A DNA stretch of 30,194 nucleotides from Podila epigama. Its lineage: Eukaryota; Mortierellomycota; Mortierellomycetes; Mortierellales; Mortierellaceae. How positions within the stretch are numbered: position 1 is the first letter of the stretch; the number at the start of each line of letters is the position of its first letter. The translations under genes were made by a program, and so were the position numbers. The notes under the pieces were generated by a model that was not told where the DNA came from, searched no databases, and saw nothing but the letters and a program-made list of their open reading frames with translations. The stretch spans positions 1 to 30,194 of the forward strand of contig JAAAVE010000143.1 in NCBI GenBank assembly GCA_015679605.1, in the 5' to 3' direction. Below are positions 12,749-23,013 of this stretch, piece by piece.

Positions 12749-15700
12749 ATGGAGTCCAAAGTTGATGCAGAGGCCGATGCCGAATCCTCTCACGAGGTGT
12801 TCCAGTATTTCCGATCGCATGGCGACCTAGTCCGCATCCAAGCTACAAATAATCCAACCACTGGACAACATTACATTTTCTGGTCTGATTTGCGCGCATG
12901 TTTCCCAGGCATGACTCGGATCCAGCATAATGACATGGTCATTACATTTTTACGCTGTCCCAGAGAATATCGGTATGGATATTTCAAAAACGCCTTTATC
13001 TTTTATATTTTCTTTTTTTTTTGGCATTCTTTTTACTTTATGTTTGTGTCGTTTTTGCTTTTTTTATTTGCGTTCTTTCGAATCGTTGGATTTCTGGCCC
13101 TGGTTTTTATTATTCTTTTTATTTGCCAATTATTGAAGAAAAAGAAATGGGATATGTATGTCCTTCTTGTTTCAACCCTGCCACTCAAAGCTAATCAATC
13201 ATACATTTTCTTTTCCATTTCCTAATTATCATTTTTTCTATTCCCTGACACGTTCTTTTGCTAGTCTTCGACCATTGAGGATTGGATGTGTTTTTGGTGC
13301 TGTACTTGATGTCATCTATGATACCAATACCGAAGAGATGTCAGAAAAGGGAGCGCGACAGACCATACCTCATTCAAAATCAACAAAGAAAACATCTACC
13401 AAATCAACACAACGTAAAACGACAGAAAAGACCGAAAAGACACTGGATAAAAATGGACATTTGCCAGCACAGGTCCCAGTAACGGACGACTCGCAAAGGC
13501 AACAACAACAACAGCAGCAACAACAAGAAAAGCAACACAATACAGGAGTTGCATCAGGAAAAGTTCTTGATGAACCCATGGATGACGCCATGTTTGAGGA
13601 ACGACTCAATCACTTTATTGCGAGCCTAGTTAATACGACCAAGAAGGATATTGGTCACGGGACCAATGGTGAGAGCATGACGACCGCTGGAGATCAAGAC
13701 TCTTCCAAACAGCTCTCCCATCCTGACCTCATCTCAAGGTACATGGCCGAGATTCAACAGGAAGAAGCCAAGATTGCCAATCTGGAAAAGATTATGGATA
13801 AATTCAATCATTCGCCAGAACACCCCGAGAGTCTCAGAGATGCAGAGGCGAACACGAATGTGGCTCACACTCCTGTGCCAAATACTCTTGCGGCCACTCC
13901 TTCCTTGTCCACCCCTCCCGCAACCATCACCACCAGTCCTGCGACCACAGCACCCGCCATCGCCACCTCCACCACCTCCACAACTGCCACCAGCAACGCT
14001 ACTCGATCAAATTCAGACAAAAAAGCTTCAGAGCCGGAGTCGCCCACAAAAAAGACTGATGTGGCTGATGTAGATTCTCAAATCGACTCTGGTGCCAACT
14101 CAGGCGCAATACCAAACGGTCACGCTACGCCAACGCCATCATCACAAACTGCAACAAGCGATACACAAGTAGCAAGCAATTCACTCGATGCTATGACTGC
14201 ACCTGGTGCCGAAACATCCAATCCTGCCTCCACACCTGACAGTGATACCAAAGTCAAGGATATCAATGACGATTCAACTGCAGTTTCCACCGAGTCTGCA
14301 AAAGATACCACAATGACAACATTGTCAGAAGCTCTGGCCAATGACGAGCTGCAGTTGGATGATATAACGTTGGATGTAAGCGACATTGGAGTCAAGGAAC
14401 TGATTCAATTCAAATCCAACTTTGAGTTTGCCAAGGTGGGTTTGGTGAACACAACACACCTCTTTCAGGCGTTTATTCAGGCGTCGGCCAAAGGCCATCT
14501 TTCTGTCGCGGACAAGATTGGCCTTCAACTGAATCGACAACTTGAGGAACTGGAGACCAAGCTGGATATGGGAAGTCAACTCCGGCCTCAGTTTGTCAAG
14601 CTGTGCCGAGCATTGGCCGATACGCAGCAGTCGCTCCAACAGATCAGGGAGCCATTGGTCCAGAATCGTGTGTATGTCATCCTATCGCAAAGGTTGGGAC
14701 TGATGGAGCACTTGTACCCCCGGATCTTTGTCATTCTTCCTGTCGACGATGCACCTGATCAAACGGAATTTCGAATCTATTTCCTGTGTGAGTGCCAGGA
14801 TTACCCGGATGTACCCAACTCGAGTGGACGTCCCCGTCATCTGCACCTCTCTGACTCGGAAGGGTACGAGATTGAGAATCCTAGTCAGTTGATTGGGGCC
14901 TTTGGACCCTACATCCTCGACTTTCTCAACATGTTCAAGTACGGTGTCAGTCTGGAAGGTGTTGGTGTTCCGCCGCTGGAGCCTGGATCTGCACTCTTAG
15001 GCAGGGTCAACAGGGCAATAGAATACGTCATGGAGACGGGCGAGTTTGATTTCGATGATAGACGACCTATCATCGACGCGCTTGGTCAGTTTTTGAAGAA
15101 GGAAGACCAGCAAAAGGCGAGTCTGGGCAATCTTTACCGATTTGTGTTGGATGAAGGATATCTTTTCTGGATGTGCAAGGATCATTTTGAGGAGCTGGGA
15201 TTGCAATCGGCGCTTACCAAGTTTGACGAAGCAGGCAATCAATGCACTCTGTACCTCAATGACAAACATACGGGAATGGCGCATATTATCGCACGGCAAC
15301 GAACACAGGCGGAACGCGTTTATATAGCACTAGCGGATTTTCCAGCCGTGTTTGATCTCGGTATGATGTTGGACTGGTATCTGACAGGTCAGGACTTTGA
15401 CCGACTTTTCCATGCGATCCAACATTGTAAAGTCCCAAGTATCCGCATTTTGATGTTGGAGCCCAAAGATCCCAAAACTGTACTACACAATCGAGAGGCA
15501 TTGATTTCATTCGTGCTACGGAACCAATATATCCAGCGCTTTGAGCTGGGCGAGTTTACACGGGTTGTTCGGGATTACACGATTGCACAACAGGTCTCGA
15601 TCCTGGATAGACGACTCGACCTGACGCATTGGCGGAGGGACAGCATGGCGATGGTGACCATTGTCTGCGACAGTTTAAAAGGGACGAGTGTGAGTCTTCA

Positions 15701-17510
15701 CTATAAACCCATTGCTCGCGGGCTAGAGTTTGTCAAGAAGCAGATGGGACCCGACTTTAACTTGCTCGACCGACTGGCGCTGGATGACGGTAGTGATGAT
15801 GCTTTGATTGAATTTTCGAATGGCGAGATTATTGCATTGGATTTACAGTGTTCGAATCCGGTCAGCAACTATTTGACGTTCTCGAGTCAGATCAAGAACC
15901 TGCATGTTGGTATTACAGAGGACAGCCACTTTTCGTACCTTGGTCGGATCCTTTCGAGAAACAAGGGATTGTTGACGCTCGAGATTTCGTGTACGATTGA
16001 AAATGTGATTCCAGCGTTCCTGACGTTTTGGGAACTGGCCAAGGAGCATCCGAGTCTGAGAGTGGTTCGCTTGGAGTATGAAGGCAGAGTTGTTGTCTGG
16101 TTTGAATCCATGCATTTGGATGATGAACCTGATCTTCCACCATGGATTCTGGGAGGGTTGTCTGATGTCAGACCTGTGATTGAGTACCAGGTGAATGTAC
16201 CCGAGCCGCCTCTTGAAGAGGAACAGGAACAGGAACAGTATCATCATCCCAAGGACAATACGACGGATGGCAGTGATATGGCCAACAACAATGACAATGT
16301 CGATTCAAAGCCGAGTGCTAATGGTTCTGCGGAGAAAAATTCAGCGACGGATGTTGAGCAGATTGACTCTCAAAGATTGGAGGAAGATCAGGTAAAGCCA
16401 ACAGTGGATAAAAAGCAAAAGTCAGGGCAAGAGTCGCAGAAACAGCAGCCACAACCGCAGCAGGAGCCACAGCAGGAGCCACAGCAAGAGCGACCCGATG
16501 TACCCACGGAAGGAGCTGAAGCTGCAGTAGAAGTGGAGGCGGCATCAGCATCAGCCTCGGTATCAGCATCGGCATCGGAATCGGCGCCCAACAACGTCGA
16601 AACAGACCAAGAGACGAAATCTGCTCATCAATTCCAGTCAATCAACATACATTTAAAATTTTTGGATGACCAGCGGCTGCAAGAATTTCCTGAAGATTAT
16701 CATGGAGGCCTTTTCAAGTTGCTGGACTTTCACAAAGTGGGCGTCAAGCTGTGGAGGGATGAGGAAGAGGTGGATTATGATGAGATCAAACGATCCAAGG
16801 TGCTGAGTATTCTCTGTGAGGGCAAGAGCTTTTGCAGCATCCAAGGGGATACGAATGAGATTCTAGAGTGCTTGGATGGTTGTGCATCATCTCCGTTTGA
16901 GAATATCAAGGCGATTGAGTTTTTGTCCCTGGCAGTGGATGAAGATGAAGATGAAGACGAGGACGAGGACGAGGATGCAGAGGTGGTGGTGGAAGATGAT
17001 GAAGAAGAAGAGAAGAGGAAGGTTACGGATGGAAAGAAGGAGGGGAAGAAGAAGGAGGAAGGCGAAGAAGAGATGAAAGGCAAGAGCGAAAGGGGCTCGG
17101 GCATGGATTCTCATGATCCAATGGAGATGATCCATGATGTGGCGACACAAAAGTATATTGTTACCAAGACCCCACCACCGAACAAGGTGCCATGGTGCTG
17201 CCGAGCGAGTAAATCGGAAACAGAGTCGCTTGTTGTGAATGAGCGAGGGTTCCGAGGTTTACAGCATCTGGTGAGCCAGTTTGCGTTTGAACGGGTTCGT
17301 TTCCAGGATATGCGTTTGACGAGTGAGATGTGTGATCGACTTGTGAGGACGATCAATTTGAGCAAGATGGTATCGATTGCGATGGATATTGGACTTGAAA
17401 GTCGACACCTTGACATGTTCTTTGAGCGGGTCCCAGACACGTCCTCATCTCTCTTGAAAGAGATTCGTATTACGCGAGTTGACGGGATGGAGTATGTTCT
17501 TGGAAGATAA
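12749..17510 (+). CDS. Hypothetical 1489-residue multidomain protein, LRR-like C-terminal half
   Basis: Two exons, 12749-12972 and 13265-17510, joined in the Arg75 codon; TAA stop. Residues 1-95 form a small domain (IFWSDLRACFPG, RPLRIGCVFGAVLDVI) shared with the next gene. Residues about 95-450 are disordered: Lys/Thr-rich, poly-Gln near 153-161, Ala/Thr-rich near 290-320. A conserved-looking core starts near 450 with an amphipathic helical segment, then RIFVILP (about 560), FRIYFLCECQDYP, GYEIENPSQLIGAFGPYIL and LYLNDKHTGMAHII. From about 770 to 1015 leucine-patterned segments suggest irregular leucine-rich repeats (LGRILSRNKGLLTLEISCTI, HPSLRVVRLEYEG). Q/E/A-rich (1052-1200) and D/E-rich (about 1299-1340) linkers interrupt it before a final LRR-like segment to 1489. 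From memory, this layout resembles a large unnamed family in Mortierella genomes; that is inference. Function unknown. Confidence 0.82.
13498..13530 (+). repeat. CAA/CAG poly-Gln coding repeat
   Basis: Mixed CAA and CAG codons encode about nine Gln within the disordered N-terminal third of the 1489-residue protein. Confidence 0.85.
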
Positions 17511-17549
17511 GATAGGATAGGATAGATAGATTGGATATGATAGGATATG
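17506..17549 (+). repeat. GATA/GATAG tandem repeat
   Basis: About eight GATA-core units (GATAG, GATAGGATAG and variants) overlap the stop of the 1489-residue gene. GATA is also the core site of fungal GATA factors, so the cluster could bind them, but position in a 3' region argues for a plain microsatellite. Confidence 0.7.
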
Positions 17550-17902
17550 CAGCAATGTGTTTTCTAGAGTGTGAAAGTTCCATGGAGGAGTTTTCTATCC
17601 TGAATAAGGAAAGAAAGTGAAATGGGCTTGGCTACTCTGAACGCATTTTCATAAGAGTCGAGAGTGACTGCACATTCCAGCGATTTCTTTTTTTTTTTTT
17701 GTACCACCTCTTTTCATTTGCAACTCATACACTTTTCTTCACTTCCACATCCGCACACGATACGCACACCTTACACAACTTACACGTATAAGAGAAGCAC
17801 CACACACCACACTCTTTCGCAGTTACCATCCACGCTTTATCTTTTCAAATCCTCATACACACAAGTAAAAAGAAACCAACACAAACCTACCAAAAAAAAA
17901 AG
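17511..17902 (+). promoter_or_regulatory. Intergenic region and promoter of the 284-residue protein gene
   Basis: The first 40 bases are GATAG-type tandem units that start at the stop codon of the previous gene. Then comes unremarkable sequence, a T run at 17689-17700, and a C/A-rich, T-rich leader with a weak TATA-like GTATAAGAG at about 17786-17794. An A run (17892-17901) directly precedes the ATG, which may help initiation. No gene is seen. Confidence 0.5.
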
Positions 17903-18885
17903 ATGTTCAACTGGATCAAGTCGCCTCAGCTGCCAGAAAAGGACGAGGTACAAGCATTCCAGTCGATTGCAGGAGGCCCCATCTACAAGATTGGTGCTCT
18001 CAAGGACCGAACTAATAACTTGCAACTCATTCCTTGGGAAGACTTGTTGGAGATATTCCCAAATGCTGTCTATGTCCGAGATAAAGATGGTATTGTGACG
18101 CCAGCTCGGGATATCCAATTCCAAAGGTAATTGTAACATACACGCACACGCACTATTCATTGTTCATGGAAGGGTTTTACCATGGATGGAGTAACTGAGG
18201 AAAAAAATAATACCTGGCTTCTGGCTCCTGCCTCCCCCTCTTCTCATTTCATAGGATTGTCCCACGATCAATCAAGCTACGCGCAGATGAAGTTCTTCAA
18301 GTTGTTTCGAGCACCGATCCTCCACCAAAGTCAGCTGTATCCAACATGGAACCCTTGAAGAGTACAGATACTATAACCGATTATCCGAAGGGGAGCTTGG
18401 CGGGATCATCATCATCACCACCGACTTTCACCTCGTCTATACCTTCATCCATTACAACTCCACACACCCCACCTCCTAATCGAGGATCATCTGAAGGAAG
18501 GAGGGTATCATCATCGACTGGATATCGAGGAAGTACGGATAGCGGCAGACGTTTTAGTTCTCATACTCAACATACGCATGCCCATCATGATACCAGTTCA
18601 CACCAACAGCACAGTGATGGAGCAGAGGATGAATGGTCTGATTTCCAGGCCAACAATACCCCACCTCTACCAGGAGTACCATCATTAGGGGCATCAACAG
18701 CAACAGCAACAACAGCAGAAATATCAACAGCAGCCGCAGTAGCAGCAGCAACAACAGAGATGCGCATGTTACGGCAAGATATCAGTCATCGTTTCGAAAT
18801 GCTCAATGCAGAACAAGAAGAACGATTTCAACTCGCTATGCGTGCTTGTAAACGACCAGAAGCACATAATGCACAAAGGCCTTAG
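17903..18885 (+). CDS. Hypothetical 284-residue protein sharing the N-terminal domain of its upstream neighbour
   Basis: Two exons, 17903-18126 and 18255-18885, joined inside the Arg75 codon; TAG stop. Residues 1-95 contain IYKIGALKDRTNNLQLIPWE, DLLEIFPNAVYVRDKDGIV and VPRSIKLRADEVLQVV. They align without gaps to residues 1-95 of the preceding protein, with Trp45, Asp47, Leu48, Phe52, Pro53, Thr66, Arg69, Arg75, Pro78, Ile81, Val88, Leu89 and Val91 shared. The rest is mainly Ser/Thr/Pro- and Ala/Thr-rich and disordered (about 100-245). It ends in a short charged helix (MRMLRQDISHRFEMLNAEQE) that could form a coiled coil. No signal peptide, membrane span or catalytic motif is visible. The gene is convergent with NOL11, 180 bases apart. 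Function unknown; the N-terminal domain may be a protein-interaction module. Confidence 0.82.
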
Positions 18886-19065
18886 GCTAGGGGGGTTTTT
18901 TTTCATGTTTTTTTTTTAACTTCTTAAATTCTATAAACTTTTTTCCTATTCCACAGATGCACACAAAAAAAAAATAAAAATATCTCCTCCTTGCTTTCTC
19001 TTTCTCACTACTATCGTTCACTATCTTTTCTCACAAATCTGACTAAACCACCCTTTACCCGCTGT
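18886..19065. other. Convergent 3' region between the 284-residue gene and NOL11
   Basis: A 180-base tail-to-tail gap with G/T and T runs just after the plus-strand stop and an A run at about 18965-18977. It probably holds both polyadenylation sites. No gene is seen. Confidence 0.55.
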
Positions 19066-22000
19066 TTACAAATGAATAACCTCAACAACATAGTCAGATG
19101 CAACAGTATCACCTTCACCTTTCCTCTTCTTCTCTACCATCGCAGGCTCAATCGCCTTCCCACTCTTGCGACGAAGATAATCTTGATGTTTGCGATCAAA
19201 CAAGCTCAAACAACCTCGCAACGATTCCTCCATCTGGCTACAAATTGTGGCCTCCTTTTGAATAGACTCTTGAATCGACTTCATCACCGGGTGAAGATGA
19301 GGTGATAGAATCAAGGATGGGAAATGAACGTCCATCAACAACGATGTGAAATCAACAATCTAAGATGGAATAGATAATAGAACTACAAGTTAGAAAGAGA
19401 AAGGAATAACACATGGCAGCGTAAACGCCCATACAATTGAAAAACAAGATACGTACCACACCATAGTCAGGCAACTTTGAAGCAGCACCTTTTGCGCGGC
19501 ATCCAATACCTCCTTCCTCAGACCAGATAGACAGCCAATTGCCAAGAATCTCGAGCACAATTGAAATCTCTTCCACACCAAGGCGCTTCAAAGCATGCTG
19601 CATAAAGATCTCGTTCCTGGGTGCAGCCATAATCATACGCAAAAAGTGCTGAATTTCGGGTACTGATGTCGATGATGCTGAAGCCTTCTTGGTGGCGGTG
19701 GTTGTGGTTGTTGAAGATGCTGATAATGAAGATGAAGATGCAGATGATGTAGATGCAGAAGTGGTGGTTGTGGTAGAAGATGCTGAAGATGATGATGTGG
19801 ATGCTGGATTGGATTCGGATGTTGTGGCCGTCTTGTTCTTGTTTAGTGCAATCACCTGCTTCAACATCATAATGATATCGTTATCAGGGATATCGTGGAG
19901 CTTTTGAAGCGCCAACTCAATCAATGACCATTGATCACGCTCCATGAGCTCCAACACAACACCTGCCTTGCCAGCTCCAGGGTTCGAGTTTCCAATATGC
20001 TGATTGAGCAAGAGGTAGCGCACAACCATCTCGGGCCAGAAACTCATATCCGGTTGACCATTCGACAATCGCCGGAAGCATCGCTCCAACACCGTCACCA
20101 AAAAGTGATGCGAAAGCTCAGGTCGAGCCGATGCTGCTTTGCTGGCCATGCGGCGCTCACGGGCCTTGATCTTTGCGTTTTTGACCGCCTCAGCCTTGGC
20201 TTCGCGCCACTCTGCAAGCTTCGCAACATGTGCCTCCAAGCGAGCACGCTCGTCCTCTTCACGCTGTTTGAGATCCTCATCCAAGCGTCTGTCCTCTTCC
20301 GCGTCAACATCCTCATCGTCCGAGCTCAACACAATGGCATCATCATCATCGTCATCGTCGTCAGAGGATGATTCTGAAGATGAACCCTCTGCAGCCTCCT
20401 TTGCACTAGCCTTGGCAGCAGCCTTGGCAGCTTTCTTCTTTTCTGCCTTTGTCTTTTTGTTGGACGAATCCTCCTTGCCAGTCTCCTTGGTTGGTTCCAC
20501 ATCCATATCCATAGCTTCGCTCTGCTGTTCCTTGCCCTTCTTGGCGGTGGTGGCATCAGTTGCGCTCTGTGCGCTAGAATCAGCATTAGGATGACCTCCA
20601 ATCGCTTCCTCAATAGCCTCCTGTGAGAGACGATCTACATTATCGAAAAAGACCTTTTCAAACTTTGCAACAGTTGGCGTCGATTCTTCAGACTGGAGCT
20701 TCTTCAATGCCTTGTTCTCAATCGAATGTGCCATGTCAATCGTCCTGCTCACGTCGTTTTTCTTTGCGAGGACCTCAGCTTTGACACTGCCTCCAAGATG
20801 GCTGGGTGTCAACAATGGTGTCGTCGTTGTGGCACTGAAGGCATCCTGCGAGAGAGCATGGCCCTTGAGACCAATAAAAGGTGCAGTATCCTTCATTCTA
20901 CCCATGGCACCCAGAAGAGACATTGCTTCAGCATAGTAGCGGCAAAGGTAGATATCGGATTTGATCGAGGTGCCGACAAGTGAAGAAATGGTCAGGACCA
21001 ACACAGAGTCAGGGAGCAATGTCAGGTAGCATGTCGTGTCCTGTTCACTAAAAGAGCCTGCAACAACGTGCTTCGCTTGAAGAGTGCCATACTTGGCATC
21101 CCAAACGGTCAATGTCAATTCAGCCTTGGCTATGAGAGGTGAAGAGGACACATTCAATAACAAGAATAGCGATCAATAACAATGATAGGTGAGAGTTTCA
21201 ATTTTTTTTCCTTCTTCTTCTCATTTTACACATGCGTCTCAAACATACCTCCGTCCTTGTGCATGCCAGCAATAGCGAGATAGTTTTCACCAAGAGCAAT
21301 GCTGTCTGTACGTTGAGTTCTGGTGTCATTTTGCGATGTTGACTTTGCTCCCTTCTTTGAGGGCTTTGATGAAGGAACTGTTGACAAAATGTATCCTGGC
21401 AAAGGGAGTGTCAAAATGTCGGCAAAAGTAACAGTATGATCGCCTGGAGACACCTCAAACTTGTAGATCTTAAGATGACCATCAGCAGCTATATAGATAT
21501 TCCAATGACATTTCAATATAGTTAGCCACCATATCGCCTTGAGTGTGTGTGTGTGTGTGAGAGAGAGAGAGAATGAGGCTGTAAAGGAAAAAGAAACAAA
21601 GAAGAGTTGATCAAACATACTCATGAAGGACAATTGACCAGACTTGGGGTCGAATGCGAAGCCTGACACGTCTGGACCAGATTGAATAGCGACATGACCA
21701 AAATGTGAGAAGCCACGACGTTCCGCGTCCACATATGAGAAAGTGATTTCACTGATATCATAAGCAGTTCGGGTGACAGTCAAAATGATCAAAGTGTCGC
21801 GAGCGAGAGCATTGGCAGAGATCCAGGATCCTGTAGTGTTGAATGTCCTGGTCCAGATGAGTTTGGCAGAGACGGGCTTGCTGTTCTTGTCCTTCTTTGT
21901 TTTGGTTGGATAATCCTTGGTGTTGACAACCCGCTTCAGATCCTCGGTGACTAGGGACAGACTGCTATCAGTGTTGACAAGGATGACATGGTTTGGAAGC

Positions 22001-22782
22001 AATGGCGAAACAAATAGTTGGTGGATCGTGCGATCAAACTTTTTTTATTCCAGAGCGAGAAGGGGAAAAAAAAGAGAGATCGTGTTAGTGGAAGGAAGCA
22101 ATAAAGATTCATACAATTCGTCAAAGGAAAAAATAGGCTGGGCTGCCTTGACATACCTTGTGCACATTCTTGCGTGAGGTCGAAGGCTTCTCAGTAACTG
22201 CCTCAGACATTTCAACGTCATTGTCTCCATTCTTGGCGGCCAAAGATTCATCCCTCCACATCCAGACGGTCTTTCCTTCTTCCTTGGCTGGAATATCAGC
22301 TCCCTTCGCCACAACAGCGTAAATATTGCGATGAGTTGGTGTGTTGAGCGTCTGAGCTGATCCATTGAATGAGTATCCTGGTGGTGCAGAGTATGATAAG
22401 ACACACTTTTGATCCTCAGCCTGTGTAAAAAAGAATGGTGAAAGAAAAAAAAAGTGTGACCCGATCCGTAGAGCAAAAGGGAAGCCATAAAAAAAAGGGT
22501 CAGTCTGATCATCTTTTTTCACCTCAAGAAATCCATATTGATAAGCCTTTTCGACTGTGGTGTAAGAACAAGTATATAAATATAAGGAATGGTACTCACG
22601 TTGAACAGTTGTACACCCTCTCCTTGAACAGCAACAACAAGAAGAGTCTTGTCTTCACTCTCGTCGTCAGTCGAGCTTGTATCCTTTTCAGGAGCACAGC
22701 TCACAGTTTGATGCTGGTCATTATGATGTATCGTTGAAGAAAAGCTCGCGAGCTGAAATGGGTCCTCCAAAGTAACCGGCAT
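19066..22782 (-). CDS. NOL11: NOL11/Utp8-like small-subunit processome protein
   Basis: Nucleolar t-UTP component needed for pre-rRNA transcription and early 18S processing. Exons on the minus strand: 22782-22600, 22420-22157, 22038-21621, 21488-21249, 21129-19457, 19359-19066; 1023 residues, TAA stop. The first ~430 residues look like a degenerate beta-propeller (WMWRDES, GQLSFMTADGHLKIYKF, LGENYLAIAG, LTLTVWDAKYGTLQ). The stretch ending LVLTISSLVG...MSLLGAMGRMKD matches the NOL11 propeller end in order and spacing. A long insertion (about 430-700) holds acidic/Ser and Lys/Ala-rich sequence and a charged helix with many Glu, Arg and Ala. The C-terminal helical part includes VVRYLLLNQHIG and ALQKLHDIPDND; a Ser/Thr-rich linker (about 812-852) precedes the last ~170 residues. 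Human NOL11 is ~719 residues, so the excess is low complexity. Remote homology, so family call moderately strong. Confidence 0.78.
21542..21572 (+). repeat. (GT)n(GA)n compound microsatellite in a NOL11 intron
   Basis: A GT run turns directly into a GA run within the 21489-21620 intron of the minus-strand NOL11 gene; in the transcript it reads as a CU run followed by a CA run upstream of the acceptor. Confidence 0.85.
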
Positions 22783-23013
22783 GATGTGAATGGGGGTGGT
22801 GGGTGAAGAAAAAAAGGGAGGAATGGAGTTTGCCAAATGCAAATGTCGAACGGGTTTCTTTCTTCTTTTGCACACCCTTTGCAGGTTTAACAAAGACAAT
22901 AAAAAAAAAATCACAGTGCAGTAAAAAAAAAAAAAAAAATCAAATAAACAGCCAAGCCACCAATTCTATTTTTTTTGTGCCTGCTTTAAAAAATATGAAA
23001 ACCATCCCTTCAC
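22783..23013 (-). promoter_or_regulatory. Short gap between GatB stop and NOL11 start
   Basis: 231 bases on the minus strand hold the GatB 3' end and the NOL11 promoter. A homopolymers at 22902-22910 and 22923-22939 read as T runs in the direction of NOL11 transcription. Confidence 0.5.

Noticed and set aside
17506-17549. GATA repeat as a GATA-factor regulatory cluster
   Set aside because: It overlaps a stop codon and its spacing is that of a simple tandem repeat; a microsatellite is the simpler explanation.
20139-20594. Plus-strand 151-residue Ser/Ala-rich ORF
   Set aside because: It lies exactly antisense to the acidic/Ser block of the NOL11-like gene, whose frame is supported by homology and splice joins.
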